Notes: a model not told the origin generated them from the sequence alone. DNA of 64,000 nt from Tubiluchus corallicola (GCA_030141605.1 JAQGDQ010000184.1:1-64000), one strand, 5' to 3'. Positions 1-9,674 are shown, counted from the first letter of the stretch. A program made the numbers and translations.

Positions 1-2386
1 TAATATTCAGTTTAATTGCTAATCCATAAGTAACTGCTCCCGTTTGTATATCATAGTTTACAATGGGTTTAACCCGACTTTTTGATTTGTTTTCAATAAG
101 GGCAGTCCAAACCATATTGGCTACCCATAATGCACCGGCAGAGTAAAAGAGTATTCGTGAGTCGTCATATCTGCTTTTAGCCTCATTGAAATAGTGATCC
201 CGGTCGTATGCATTATCCGAGTTGTGATAGTTTCTCATATTTACCGCTGCCATATTGTTTTGAATTATTCCAAAAGATAGCAGCCCGTAAAATGCTCCCC
301 CCAGTCCCCAGTTTACACCGCTTTTATCGCTTAAGTAGTGCTGTCCGGCGCCCGGTAATATAGCACTGTACAATAATGCCGTAGCTCTGCTGCGGTGCTT
401 CTCTCCTTTTATTGTTATGTCCGATGGTTTTGTCTTCTTTTTCGGACTCTCTTTTGCCTCCTCACTCTCTTTAGCAAAAATTTCTTTCAGGTAAGTGGTC
501 TCATCTTCTTTTATGGTTATTATCTTATTTATTGTAGTGTAATCTTTTTTCTCGAGGCTAAGGATGTGTTCTCCTATCAACAAACCTCTCAAAGTATTAG
601 GTGTGACTCCTTGCTCTACGCCATCCAGCTTTATGATAGCGTCTATAGGCGATGTAGTAATATCAAGGCTTCCTACCCTAGCACGCAGATTCAAGTTAAT
701 AGTTTGTTCATCGCCAGCTTTCAGTTCCATCTGTTTTGGGTATCCATAGTGTTTGTCTTTTTTGGCCTCGAATCTATAAACTCCTTCCGTTGCTCTTCCT
801 GTATAAGTTCCAAAGCCAACTTTTTTAGAGTTAACATATATATCCGCTTCCGGGCTGGTATTTATAGTAATATTTGCAAATCCTGGCAGGAGGTTAATCT
901 GTACATCAACCGTATCTCCTTCGGTAATGGCAAATTCTTTTGTAGCAGTCTGATACCATGACTTTTTAGCAATAGCCTTGTGTGTTCCTTTTTTTAGTTT
1001 TTGGGTAATAAAAGGGGCTTTTTGCCCAATGTTATCCCCGTTTATCGTAACTGTAGCCCCCGCTGGCTCGGTTGATATATTGGCATAGCCATAGGCCGGC
1101 TCTAAAGTCGGACTCTCTTTAGCAAAAATTTCTTTCAGGTAAGTGGTCTCATCTTCTTTTATGGTTATTATCTTATTTATTGTAGTGTAATCTTTTTTCT
1201 CGAGGCTAAGGTTGTGTTCTCCTATCAACAAACCTCTCAAAGTATTAGGTGTGACTCCTTGCTCTACGCCATCCAGCTTTATGATAGCGTCTATAGGCGA
1301 TGTAGTAATATCAAGGCTTCCTACCCTAGCACGCAGATTCAAGTTAATAGTTTGTTCATCGCCAGCTTTCAGTTCCATCTGTTTTGGGTCTCCATAGTGT
1401 TTGTCTTTTTTGGCCTCGAATCTATGAACTCCTTCCATTGCTCTTCCTGTATAAGTTCCAAAGCCAACTTTTTCAGAGTTAACATATATATCCGCTTCCG
1501 GGCTGGTATTTATAGTAATATTTGCAAATCCTGGCAGGAGGTTAATCTGTACATCAACCGTATCTCCTTCGGTAATGGCAAATTCTTTTGTAGCAGGCTG
1601 ATACATTGGCTTTTTAGCAATAGCCTTGTGTGTTCCTTTTTTTAGTTTTTGGGTAATAAAAGGGGCTTTTTGCCCAATGTTATCCCCGTTTATCGTAACT
1701 GTAGCCCCCGCTGGCCCGGTTGATATATTGGCATAGCCATAGGCCGGCTCTAAAGTTAATTGCAACTCCTCCCTGGGGTTCTCACCCGTAACTTCTATGC
1801 TGCCAGCACTGGGATAATGCATGTTTTTTTCAACCCTGTATTTATAGTTTCCTACTGTAACTTTCTTGCTGAAAGGAGTCTCTCCCATATAAGTTTCATC
1901 GATATAAACATCTGCTCCTTCAGGTTCACTACGTATAACTAAGTAAGCTGTTTCAATTTCATCTTCTATTACAGTTGTTATTAGTTTAGACGTTGTTAGT
2001 TCCATTACATAAACAGATGCTTCTTCTACAGATTCCGGATAAAGGTAGTTTTCCAGAACACCAAGTTTCGGATGTTTTATCGTAATTCTTTTTGCTTTTG
2101 CAGGGATATAAACCCATATTTCGCCTACTTCTTGCTTGGTTTTTGTAACACCCAACATATCACCTTCAAATACAAATCCTTTTTGAGTAGTGCGTACCTT
2201 TATCAAAGCACATTTATTCCCATTCTGATCTGTTACAGGGGCAGTAACTCTGGCAGTCATATCATCGGAGAGGCTTCTAAATGACCTTACTGAAATGTTT
2301 TGCCCACACACCCATAACGGAAGCAAAATAGCCAGTGCTGTTAAATGTGTCAGTCTATTTAGTGACTCCAAATGTCTTCTTTTCAT
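1..2386 (-). CDS. PEGA-repeat membrane protein, C-terminus beyond the window
   Basis: A minus-strand frame is open from ATG 2384-2386 to the window edge (795 codons seen). It starts MKRRHLESLNR, followed by a hydrophobic signal segment ending near CGQN. After about 140 residues comes a chain of seven PEGA-type beta modules of about 70 residues each, recognisable by motifs such as SEPEGADVYID, GPAGATVTING and TSPIDAIIKLDG. The last visible part (RATALLYSAILPGAGQHYL and onward) looks like the membrane-anchoring C-terminal domain of Bacteroidota DUF5683-like proteins. Modules 2-4 are duplicated as modules 5-7. PEGA modules occur in cell-surface proteins and are thought to bind surface polymers; the role here is not known. 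It lies 40 bp downstream of a secreted LPP20-like protein on the same strand, so the two are probably co-transcribed. Plus-strand open frames here are shadows. Confidence 0.85.
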   Translation of the reverse strand, partial: MKRRHLESLNRLTHLTALAILLPLWVCGQNISVRSFRSLSDDMTARVTAPVTDQNGNKCALIKVRTTQKGFVFEGDMLGVTKTKQEVGEIWVYIPAKAKRITIKHPKLGVLENYLYPESVEEASVYVMELTTSKLITTVIEDEIETAYLVIRSEPEGADVYIDETYMGETPFSKKVTVGNYKYRVEKNMHYPSAGSIEVTGENPREELQLTLEPAYGYANISTGPAGATVTINGDNIGQKAPFITQKLKKGTHKAIAKKPMYQPATKEFAITEGDTVDVQINLLPGFANITINTSPEADIYVNSEKVGFGTYTGRAMEGVHRFEAKKDKHYGDPKQMELKAGDEQTINLNLRARVGSLDITTSPIDAIIKLDGVEQGVTPNTLRGLLIGEHNLSLEKKDYTTINKIITIKEDETTYLKEIFAKESPTLEPAYGYANISTEPAGATVTINGDNIGQKAPFITQKLKKGTHKAIAKKSWYQTATKEFAITEGDTVDVQINLLPGFANITINTSPEADIYVNSKKVGFGTYTGRATEGVYRFEAKKDKHYGYPKQMELKAGDEQTINLNLRARVGSLDITTSPIDAIIKLDGVEQGVTPNTLRGLLIGEHILSLEKKDYTTINKIITIKEDETTYLKEIFAKESEEAKESPKKKTKPSDITIKGEKHRSRATALLYSAILPGAGQHYLSDKSGVNWGLGGAFYGLLSFGIIQNNMAAVNMRNYHNSDNAYDRDHYFNEAKSRYDDSRILFYSAGALWVANMVWTALIENKSKSRVKPIVNYDIQTGAVTYGLAIKLNI
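464..1756. repeat. 648-bp in-frame tandem duplication inside the PEGA gene
   Basis: Unit 1 runs from about 464 to 1111 and unit 2 from about 1112 to 1756, with an exact 648-bp offset (216 codons). Only about ten single-base differences are visible, for example at 739/1387, 775/1423 and 950-956/1598-1604. Each unit encodes three PEGA modules. The length is a multiple of three, so the reading frame is kept. Confidence 0.95.
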
Positions 2387-2426
2387 ATTACATAATTTTT
2401 CTGCAATTCACTTTATTTCCTGCTGA

Positions 2427-4232
2427 TTAGTTAAAATCACTTAAGCTGTACACACTGTCATTCGCTCCTACTTCAGGTTGCCATGTGCGTACATGAATAA
2501 CAGGCTCGTCCGGGCTGTTCAAGTCTACCATTAAAAACAGGTATCCAGTATCGCCGTAATTGCTGGAAAAGTAGTTTTGTTTTATTTGCACCCCATAAAT
2601 GTCTCCTCCTTTCCCGGCTTTACGTATATCACTATCTTCAAATTCAATGTTAATATATTCTTTGCTGCCAAATGAGTAACGCAAGTTTTTCATATACTCC
2701 TGCTTTGATTGTCGGTTGTATTTTATAATTCGATTGTCTTTGTATCTGTTTTCATCATCAGGTTTAACTTTCACTATAGAGCCGGTGATAATCAGGGCAT
2801 CATCAGCAAATATCTGCTCAATATATTCAATGCGTTTTAAGGCGTAGGCAGTTTTATAGTTTTCGAGGAAATTCACCAAAATTATGCGATCGCGCTCTTT
2901 CCATATCTCGCGTTGAATAATACTATCCAGAGCAATTTGTGACAGCCCAAAAGTGAGATTGTCTACCTGCCCTTCGCTATTGAAATAGAAAACTACGTTT
3001 TCAATAAATTCTCTGTCATTGTTTTTAAAGTTGAAGCTTAACGGAACAGACCGGCAGATAACTGTATCATCAAATTTAATAAAGCGCAACTCCGGCTCAC
3101 CAGCCACTTTAGCATTGCCATATTTTATCAGTTTATCAAAGATAAGGTAGCCCTGGGCAGTAAATTCATCTTTTAAGTTGTCATAGTCTTTTGTGCGTAT
3201 TCCGTTTAAGATATTACTGATACTTTTTTTATAGGTAAATGCGTCAGAGATCTCTGTTAGTGGTGCATCTGCAATATCGGAGACGACTGCTTTTTTGTCC
3301 GGCACGTTTTTTTTACTCTTCAGAGGGACATTATAGTAGCTGGCCTTGAAAGGCACCGGGTCAATCTTTTTAAGTACATCCTCCACCTCCCCATCTACAC
3401 TCGCCTCTCCTTCAAAAATATACTCTGCTTTAATTTTAAGATCCTTGGCTGTCGTTGCAAGCCCATACAGCTCAACCAGGCCTATTCCGTCCCGGGCACT
3501 AATAAGGTTACTCCAGTCAGAGCCATCCCAGTAAGAGTAGCCGAAATTAACAACAGGATTACTCTTATAGTCTATAGCTAAGGTAACTAGGAGGTAGTCA
3601 TCTTCAGCTTCTTTCTGACGTATCCCAATATCAATTGCTGTAAACAGGTTATTTATCTGCATAGGTAGCCATGTAGCCAAGAGTTGTGAGCTCCCATCTT
3701 CTACTTTGTATCCAATTCCATTTCCGCTAGGGTGGCTCTTCAAAAGCGTCAATGCCCAGTAGTAGTAGCGCAATCCATCGGCTATCTGTCCCCTCAATAC
3801 ACATTTGTCAGCATTTCGCACAAAGTCTTCGATTTTATTTTTCCTTTCTTCAAATACTTTTGCAACTTCCTCCCTCTTAATATACCTAAACACCCTGGCT
3901 TCAGGCTCATTCCCCAATACGATACGGTCAGTATTTTTTAGTGTGGCATTGCTGTATGTATTTATCACGGAATGAAAAGTTTCACTAAATATATCTTCGC
4001 CTCCTCCATTTCTGGATATGTCTTCTTTTAGCAGAGTAAAGCTGCTTTCAACCTGTGTCGAAATTTGAGATATAAGCATACCTAGTGCTTCCTGGTCTGC
4101 TTTGTTAAGTGTTGTTCCCGTACCTTCTCCCCAAAAATAGAGAGGGCTTAGCTTTATTTTTTCTACCGACTGAGAATAGGTTCCTAGCCCAAGTAAAAAC
4201 AGAAGCGAAAAAATTAAATATATTTTTCTCAT
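2427..4232 (-). CDS. Secreted LPP20-like protein of unknown function
   Basis: 601 residues. An N-terminal signal peptide (MRKIYLIFSLLFLLGLG, cleavage probably before QSVEK) lacks a lipobox Cys, so the protein should be periplasmic or secreted rather than a lipoprotein. Residues about 30-130 (starting WGEGTGTTLNKADQEALG) resemble the LPP20/FlgP-type domain: a Gly-rich strand followed by a helix with ADQEAL. The middle and C-terminal parts have no domain I can name with certainty; the C-terminal 150 residues read as an alpha+beta fold. It is preceded by the carbonic anhydrase gene (107 bp gap) and followed by the PEGA protein. LPP20-like plus PEGA proteins recur as neighbours in Bacteroidota, which suggests one envelope complex, but that is inference. 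Confidence 0.75.
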   Translation of the reverse strand: MRKIYLIFSLLFLLGLGTYSQSVEKIKLSPLYFWGEGTGTTLNKADQEALGMLISQISTQVESSFTLLKEDISRNGGGEDIFSETFHSVINTYSNATLKNTDRIVLGNEPEARVFRYIKREEVAKVFEERKNKIEDFVRNADKCVLRGQIADGLRYYYWALTLLKSHPSGNGIGYKVEDGSSQLLATWLPMQINNLFTAIDIGIRQKEAEDDYLLVTLAIDYKSNPVVNFGYSYWDGSDWSNLISARDGIGLVELYGLATTAKDLKIKAEYIFEGEASVDGEVEDVLKKIDPVPFKASYYNVPLKSKKNVPDKKAVVSDIADAPLTEISDAFTYKKSISNILNGIRTKDYDNLKDEFTAQGYLIFDKLIKYGNAKVAGEPELRFIKFDDTVICRSVPLSFNFKNNDREFIENVVFYFNSEGQVDNLTFGLSQIALDSIIQREIWKERDRIILVNFLENYKTAYALKRIEYIEQIFADDALIITGSIVKVKPDDENRYKDNRIIKYNRQSKQEYMKNLRYSFGSKEYINIEFEDSDIRKAGKGGDIYGVQIKQNYFSSNYGDTGYLFLMVDLNSPDEPVIHVRTWQPEVGANDSVYSLSDFN

Positions 4233-4339
4233 ACAACAGTTAATATTAATGTTTAACAGCCCATTTCATAATTAAATACTTTAACTACAGATTTACTCTT
4301 CACCAGATGAAACAGGAGTGTATCTTCACAAAAATTTTG

Positions 4340-4855
4340 TCAGTTTTTATACCACCCAGCATACATCTGATAACTGTTTGCAATTCTGTGTATTTCTCCT
4401 TCTAGTAATTCAGGGCTTATCTCCTTTATTTTCTTTGCGGGAGAGCCGGCAAAAACAGAGCCTGTTTTTACAACTGTTCCTTTGGTTACAATTGCTCCAG
4501 CAGCAACAATAGAGTTATTTTCAATTATTGCATCATCAAGAATAACAGAGTTCATGCCTATAAGTACACTGTCATGGACAGTGCACCCATGTACAATGGC
4601 TCCATGTGCAATAGATACATTGCTGCCAATATTAGTAGGAGATTTCTGATACGTTGCGTGTATAACTGCATTGTCCTGTACGTTTGTGTTATTACCAATC
4701 TTAATGTAATGGACATCTCCCCGTATAGAAACTCCAAACCAAATACTGCAATTTTCACCCACAACAACATCTCCGATAATAGCAGCATTTTCTGCGATGA
4801 AACAGTTATTCCCAATAATAGGTTTTTTACCACATAAAGATTTAATTATAGCCAT
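4340..4855 (-). CDS. Gamma-class carbonic anhydrase / hexapeptide-repeat protein (YrdA/PaaY type)
   Basis: 171 residues, the normal size for this family. Left-handed beta-helix hexapeptide repeats run through residues 12-140 (IGNNCFIAENAAIIGDV, then IGMNSVILDDAIIENNS). The three zinc-binding histidines of gamma carbonic anhydrases are present: H66 (NAVIHAT), H84 and H89 (SIAHGAIVHGC). The C-terminal GSPAKKIKEIS is typical. It is a cytoplasmic trimer in characterised relatives; CO2 hydration is likely but not all YrdA-type proteins are active. The ATG at 4855 follows AAGGAG with no spacing. Confidence 0.88.
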   Translation of the reverse strand: MAIIKSLCGKKPIIGNNCFIAENAAIIGDVVVGENCSIWFGVSIRGDVHYIKIGNNTNVQDNAVIHATYQKSPTNIGSNVSIAHGAIVHGCTVHDSVLIGMNSVILDDAIIENNSIVAAGAIVTKGTVVKTGSVFAGSPAKKIKEISPELLEGEIHRIANSYQMYAGWYKN

Positions 4856-4940
4856 CTCCTTCAGGTCTTTACTATTTAATTTTTGAGCGATAGAGCATGC
4901 GTCTATTATATTAAAAAAAACATCTCGCTAAACTCAAAAA

Positions 4941-5296
4941 TAATAACCAGTAATTATTATTCATGCAGGTTATTTTTTTGTAATAAGTGTAGTTTTATGT
5001 TTATTTTCACAATATGGGACCCAGATATAGTGTTAAGAGCTATCTGTACCTGCTAAATAACATTTTGCTAAATTTAATAATAATAACCAGTAATTATTAT
5101 TCATGCAGGTTATTTTTTTGTAAATAAGTGTAGTTTTATGTTTATTTTCACAATATGGGACCCAGATATAGTGTTAAGAGCTATCTGTACCTGCTAAATA
5201 ACATTTTGCTAAATTTAATAATAATAACCAGTAATTATTATTCATGCAGGTTATTTTTTTGTAATAAGTGTAGTTTTATGTTTATTTTCACAATAT
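4941..5296. repeat. 140-bp non-coding direct repeat, about 2.5 copies, upstream of korA
   Basis: Copies start at 4941, 5081 and 5222 (periods 140 and 141 bp, one A inserted in copy 2). The third copy stops after about 75 bp at CACAATAT, 28 bp before the korA ATG. Each copy carries the inverted pair AATAACC/GGTTATT around a 19-base spacer followed by a T run, then TAATAAGTGTAGTTTTATG. Copies are essentially identical and have no open frame. The whole 469-bp gap between the divergent carbonic anhydrase and korA genes is otherwise featureless AT-rich DNA. The repeated part may carry the korA promoter. Confidence 0.9.
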
Positions 5297-5324
5297 AATT
5301 ATTGATGAATATCATATTTCAGGT

Positions 5325-7166
5325 ATGTTACAAGAAACTAAAATAATTGAATTAGAGGAAGTTGCTATTCGATTTTCCGGTGATTCAGGCGATGGTATGC
5401 AGTTGACAGGAGCGTTATTTTCTGATGCATCCGCGCTGTTAGGAAATGATATTTCGACTTTTCCGGATTATCCTGCAGAAATCAGGGCACCACAAGGATC
5501 TGTTGCAGGAGTATCAGGGTTCCAAATCCAATTTGGAGCTGTAAAAGTGAATACTCCAGGAGATTATGCTCGTGTATTAATAGCGATGAACCCAGCTGCT
5601 CTTAAGGCAAACGCACCTTTTATGGAGGCCGGAGGAACTATTATTTATGATGTAGACAGTTTTACCGATAGGAATTTGTCAAAGGCCGGGTTTGAGACAG
5701 AAGATCCTTTTAAGGAGTGCAATCTGTTGGATTTTTCGAAAATAGCTGTTCCTATTACAACCCTAACAAGGGAGGCACTTAAAGAGTTTGATCTTGATAA
5801 TAAAGCTGTTCTGCGTAGTAAAAACATGTTTGCATTGGGACTTATATGCTGGATGTTTAACAGGCCTCTTGATTATATCAAGCAGTTTATAAATACAAAG
5901 TTTTCTTTAAAATCTAATGTAGCGAAGTCAAATATACGTGTGCTGAGTGCAGGTTGGAATTACGGATTGATTGTTCAGCACATGACTCCAAGGTATATTG
6001 TTAATCCCGCCCAGATAGAAAAAGGGCTATACCGCAATATAAACGGTAATTATGCCACTGCCTGGGGTATGATTGCTGCATCACATAAATCTGGACGTGA
6101 TCTTTTTATTGGTTCATATCCGATAACTCCAGCAACAGAGATCTTGCAGGCGCTGGCAGAAAGAAAAGATCTCGGAGTAAAGTCATTTCAGGCAGAGGAT
6201 GAAATAGCCGGTATTTGCACAGCAATAGGGGCAGCTTTTGCTGGCGATTTAGCGGTAACAACAACCTCCGGCCCAGGTTTTGCTCTGAAGTCAGAGGCAC
6301 TGGGGTTAGGTATTATGGCCGAGCTACCGCTTGTTGTTGTAGATGTTCAGCGTGGCGGTCCTTCCACCGGATTGCCAACCAAGACAGAGCAGTCCGATTT
6401 GTTGCAGTCATTATACGGCAGAAATGGAGAGAGCCCGGCTGTTGTAATCACTGCGTCAACGCCTTCCAACTGCTTCGATTTTGCATATATAGCATGTAAA
6501 ATAGCGTTGGAAAGAATGGTACCCGTAGTTCTTCTTACAGATGGTTTCCTGGGGAACGGGTCGGGGCCATGGAAAATACCTACACTGGCTTCTCTTCCCA
6601 ATATTACCCCACGCGTAGCAAAAAATCCTGATAGTTTCAGGGCGTACGCACGTGACAAAAAAACATTTGCCCGCGAATGGGCATTCCCTGGGATGAATGG
6701 TTTTCAGCACAGGATTGGCGGACTTGAAAAAGATATATATGGTAATGTAAGTCATGTTCCAGACAATCACCAAAAGATGGTTGAGATAAGGGAGGAGAAG
6801 GTAAGGAGGGTTGTTGACATGGTCCCCAAGCTGGATGTCACAGGGAAAGAGGAAGGAGACCTGCTTATTGTAGGCTGGGGAAGCACTTTGGGGCACCTGG
6901 ATAGTGCATGTCGCAAAATGGAAAAGCAGGGCAAAAGTGTAAGTTTGGCACATTTCAACTATATAAAGCCATTGCCTGCAAATACACGGGAGGTGTTTAG
7001 TAAGTTTAAAAAAATAGCTGTTTTTGAGTTAAATATGGGGCAGTTTGCCGGATATCTGCGTGATAAAATGCCCGGCTTTAAGTATTATCAGTACAATAAG
7101 GTAAAGGGGGTGCCCTTTACTGTACAGGAACTACTCGACAACATTAAAAAACTATTAAACAATTAG
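5325..7166 (+). CDS. korA: 2-oxoacid:ferredoxin oxidoreductase, fused gamma-alpha subunit (KorA type)
   Basis: 613 residues. The N-terminal gamma domain (about 1-200) has the FSGDSGDGMQLTG motif (residues 17-29). The alpha/PYR domain begins near residue 240, with SYPITPATEIL at about 264, then GPGFALKSEALGL and the C-terminal transketolase-like domain (VGWGSTLGHLDSA). This gamma-alpha order and length match the KorA/VorB-type subunit that reductively carboxylates succinyl-CoA or oxidises 2-oxoglutarate with ferredoxin. Substrate choice cannot be read with certainty; branched-chain 2-oxoacids are the alternative. korB follows after 5 bp. No KorC/KorD ferredoxin subunits lie next to it. The start was chosen as the first ATG after the repeat block. 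Confidence 0.92.
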   Translation: MLQETKIIELEEVAIRFSGDSGDGMQLTGALFSDASALLGNDISTFPDYPAEIRAPQGSVAGVSGFQIQFGAVKVNTPGDYARVLIAMNPAALKANAPFMEAGGTIIYDVDSFTDRNLSKAGFETEDPFKECNLLDFSKIAVPITTLTREALKEFDLDNKAVLRSKNMFALGLICWMFNRPLDYIKQFINTKFSLKSNVAKSNIRVLSAGWNYGLIVQHMTPRYIVNPAQIEKGLYRNINGNYATAWGMIAASHKSGRDLFIGSYPITPATEILQALAERKDLGVKSFQAEDEIAGICTAIGAAFAGDLAVTTTSGPGFALKSEALGLGIMAELPLVVVDVQRGGPSTGLPTKTEQSDLLQSLYGRNGESPAVVITASTPSNCFDFAYIACKIALERMVPVVLLTDGFLGNGSGPWKIPTLASLPNITPRVAKNPDSFRAYARDKKTFAREWAFPGMNGFQHRIGGLEKDIYGNVSHVPDNHQKMVEIREEKVRRVVDMVPKLDVTGKEEGDLLIVGWGSTLGHLDSACRKMEKQGKSVSLAHFNYIKPLPANTREVFSKFKKIAVFELNMGQFAGYLRDKMPGFKYYQYNKVKGVPFTVQELLDNIKKLLNN

Positions 7167-7171
7167 TTATC

Positions 7172-8176
7172 ATGGCAGATACGGTAAAAAGCTTTAAGAG
7201 CAAAAGTGAAGTTAGGTGGTGTCCGGGATGTGGTGACCACGCCATAATCAACGCTATGCAAAAAGCTATGAGCAATCTAGGGATTGAAAATAAAGATTAT
7301 GCGGTAGTTTCAGGGATTGGATGTTCTTCAAGGTTGCCGTACTATATGAGTACTTACGGCTTTCACACCATTCATGGGCGCGCTGCAGCAGTAGCATCAG
7401 GGGTAAAAAGCGCTAATCCCGACTTGTGTGTCTGGGAGATAACAGGAGATGGCGATGCATTGGCAATAGGAGGGAACCATTTTATACACATGATCAGAAG
7501 GAATATTGATATTAATGTGGTCCTCTTTAACAACAAGGTGTACGGATTGACTAAAGGGCAGTACTCACCAACCTCAGATCGTGGTTTCGTTACTAAATCA
7601 TCGCCATACGGTACGATAGAAGAGCCTTTTGTTCCGGGTCAGCTGGTACTGGGGGCAAAAGGCACCTTTTTTGCGCGATCAATAGATAATAATATTAAGC
7701 TTTGTCAAGAGATTTTTGAAGAGATGGCACGCTTCAAAGGAACCGCCGTGACAGAGGTACTTCAGAACTGTGTGATATATAATAATGGAGCTTATCATGA
7801 TGTTTCGGGTGCGGAGTTAAAAAAAGAGCGACAAATAGTGCTGCGCCACGGAGAACCGATGTTGTTTGGGAAGGAAAATGATAAGGGACTTATTTTTGAT
7901 AATGGAAAGCTTAAAGCCGTAAGCATTGGAGAAAATGGGATTAGCAAAAAGGATATACTAATACATAATGCTAAAGAGGAGAGCGGGATTATACACCAAC
8001 TACTTATTGGAATGCAGCTTCCTGAACTCCCCATTGCAATGGGAATTATACGTGCGATTGAGTCACCAACATATGACCAGTGTATGCATGCCCAAATAAA
8101 AGAAATTCAGGGGAGTGCAAAAATTAGGAGTGTAGATGAGTTGTTTCAAAGTGGTAATACATGGGTTGTAAAATAG
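7172..8176 (+). CDS. korB: 2-oxoacid:ferredoxin oxidoreductase, beta subunit (KorB type)
   Basis: 334 residues. The thiamine-diphosphate/iron-sulfur beta subunit is recognisable from CPGCGDHAI (residues 17-25, two of the cluster cysteines) and the ThDP-Mg motif GDGDALAIGGNH (92-103) followed by NNKVYGLTKGQ. It pairs with the subunit encoded 5 bp upstream as an alpha-beta enzyme that exchanges CoA thioester, CO2 and 2-oxoacid with electrons on ferredoxin, in the cytoplasm. In an anaerobe it would feed the reductive or oxidative branch of the TCA cycle. Confidence 0.93.
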   Translation: MADTVKSFKSKSEVRWCPGCGDHAIINAMQKAMSNLGIENKDYAVVSGIGCSSRLPYYMSTYGFHTIHGRAAAVASGVKSANPDLCVWEITGDGDALAIGGNHFIHMIRRNIDINVVLFNNKVYGLTKGQYSPTSDRGFVTKSSPYGTIEEPFVPGQLVLGAKGTFFARSIDNNIKLCQEIFEEMARFKGTAVTEVLQNCVIYNNGAYHDVSGAELKKERQIVLRHGEPMLFGKENDKGLIFDNGKLKAVSIGENGISKKDILIHNAKEESGIIHQLLIGMQLPELPIAMGIIRAIESPTYDQCMHAQIKEIQGSAKIRSVDELFQSGNTWVVK

Positions 8177-8309
8177 ATTTATAGCAGACTGGTGTTGATC
8201 TAAGTTTTAGAGAGACCAAAAAGTTATTGTAATCGGAGCCCCAAGCAAGTAAAGAATCTATATTTTATCTATATTTAAATTTGAATTGCTAACTAATACT
8301 AATACGACT

Positions 8310-9323
8310 ATGTTAAAAAAATTTTATGGAGCTGTCTTATTTATAACAGTGTTATGCGCTCCAAATGCTATTGGATCAGAAGGTTATGCCAGCAAGTTTA
8401 TTGGTCGTTGGGCCTTACATCTTCCCGGAGGAGCGGGATATCTTGAAGTTACAGATAGAGATGGCCAGCTTAATGCGGAAATCCTTTGGTATGGCGGAAG
8501 TGTTGTGCCTGTAGAACATGTTTATGTAAACGGAGAAGATCTTGTGGTAACAAGAATTAGACAACGTAGAGGAGGCGGTGAGGAAAAGGCACCCGCTACT
8601 CCAATATATAATATTGATCAAGTGAAGTTTTCTATTTATAATGACAAGATTGTCGGCGAGTATATACGCCCTTCACGAGACAGGGTTAAAACCTCTTCTG
8701 TAAAATTTACCGGAAATAAAATACCTGATCTACCCTCAGCACCCGTTTTAGGACAAGTTAAATATGGCAAGTCCATAAAGTTAATTGGTAAAAACAGCAT
8801 GGAAGGCTGGGAGTTAATGGGAGCAGATAAAGCAAATGGTTGGAGTGTGAAAAATGGAGTATTGATAAATAATCCTGTTCAAAAAGAGGGAGGTGAACGT
8901 TTGCGCTATGGCAACCTGCGTTCAGTTAAGGAGTTTGAGGATTTTAAATTGAAGTTTCAAGTAAATGTTCCAAAAGGTAGTAATAGTGGAGTATATTTGA
9001 GAGGGATATACGAAGTTCAAATACTTGACAGCTATGGGAAAAGCCCTGACAGCCATAACATGGGTGCAATATACAGCCGCATTACCCCCTCTGTTGCAGC
9101 AGAAAAACCGGCAGGAGAATGGCAAGATATGGAGGTTATCTTATGCGATAGACACGCTACTGTAGTTCTTAATGGGAAGACTATAATAGACAATCAGCCA
9201 CTTAAAGGGGTTACTGGCGGAGCAATTACTTCATGTGAGTTTAAACCAGGCCCTATTTACCTTCAGGGAGACCACGGAGCAATAAGTTATCGTAATATGG
9301 TGCTGACACCAATAATAAAATAA
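8310..9323 (+). CDS. Secreted DUF1080 (3-keto-disaccharide hydrolase-like) protein
   Basis: ATG at 8310 is preferred over the in-frame TTG at 8286 because it begins directly with a signal peptide (MLKKFYGAVLFITVLC...AIGSEG), giving 337 residues. Residues about 25-130 form a small beta-rich N-terminal domain. Residues about 145-337 match the DUF1080 concanavalin-like fold: LIGKNSMEGWELMG, GVLINNP, SNSGVYLRGIYEVQILDSYGK and the end GPIYLQGDHGAISYRNM. Some DUF1080 members hydrolyse 3-keto-glycosides and others are sugar-binding, so the substrate is unknown. It stands alone, 109 bp after korB. Confidence 0.85.
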   Translation: MLKKFYGAVLFITVLCAPNAIGSEGYASKFIGRWALHLPGGAGYLEVTDRDGQLNAEILWYGGSVVPVEHVYVNGEDLVVTRIRQRRGGGEEKAPATPIYNIDQVKFSIYNDKIVGEYIRPSRDRVKTSSVKFTGNKIPDLPSAPVLGQVKYGKSIKLIGKNSMEGWELMGADKANGWSVKNGVLINNPVQKEGGERLRYGNLRSVKEFEDFKLKFQVNVPKGSNSGVYLRGIYEVQILDSYGKSPDSHNMGAIYSRITPSVAAEKPAGEWQDMEVILCDRHATVVLNGKTIIDNQPLKGVTGGAITSCEFKPGPIYLQGDHGAISYRNMVLTPIIK

Positions 9324-9674
9324 CTCCGGGTAATTACTTACATATAGAGGAAAAAATTACTGTATCTTTATATATTTTTAGGCTATAGAATAGAATTACT
9401 ACGTTTGCTCGTAAGCTTTTAAAAAATTATAAACAAAATCAGTGGTTATAGCGTAAGAACGGTTAAAAATTTCCCGTTCAAAGCGTAATTAAAGCCCAAA
9501 ATATAAGCTGTTTATTTAAGTTTATAGGAAATATATCTAAATGTGTATTTAGAAGCAGATAAGCCTGTCATTTAAGCTTTTTATGTGTTAAATAAAAAAA
9601 AGACCGAGTATAACTCTTGTGTTTTTTTATACGCTACTAAAAATGATAATACCAAAATATTAAAATAGAGATAG
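9324..9674. other. 351-bp intergenic gap, no gene seen
   Basis: Very AT-rich. I see no open frame, tRNA-like fold or convincing terminator. It presumably holds the promoter of the PfkB-CBS-transporter operon. Confidence 0.5.

Noticed and set aside
395-2284. Plus-strand open frames, including a duplicated 61-residue frame at 564 and 1212
   Set aside because: They are opposite-strand shadows of the PEGA gene; the apparent paralogy only reflects the 648-bp duplication.
4941-5296. CRISPR array
   Set aside because: The units are 140 bp, contiguous and without unique spacers, and no cas gene is present.
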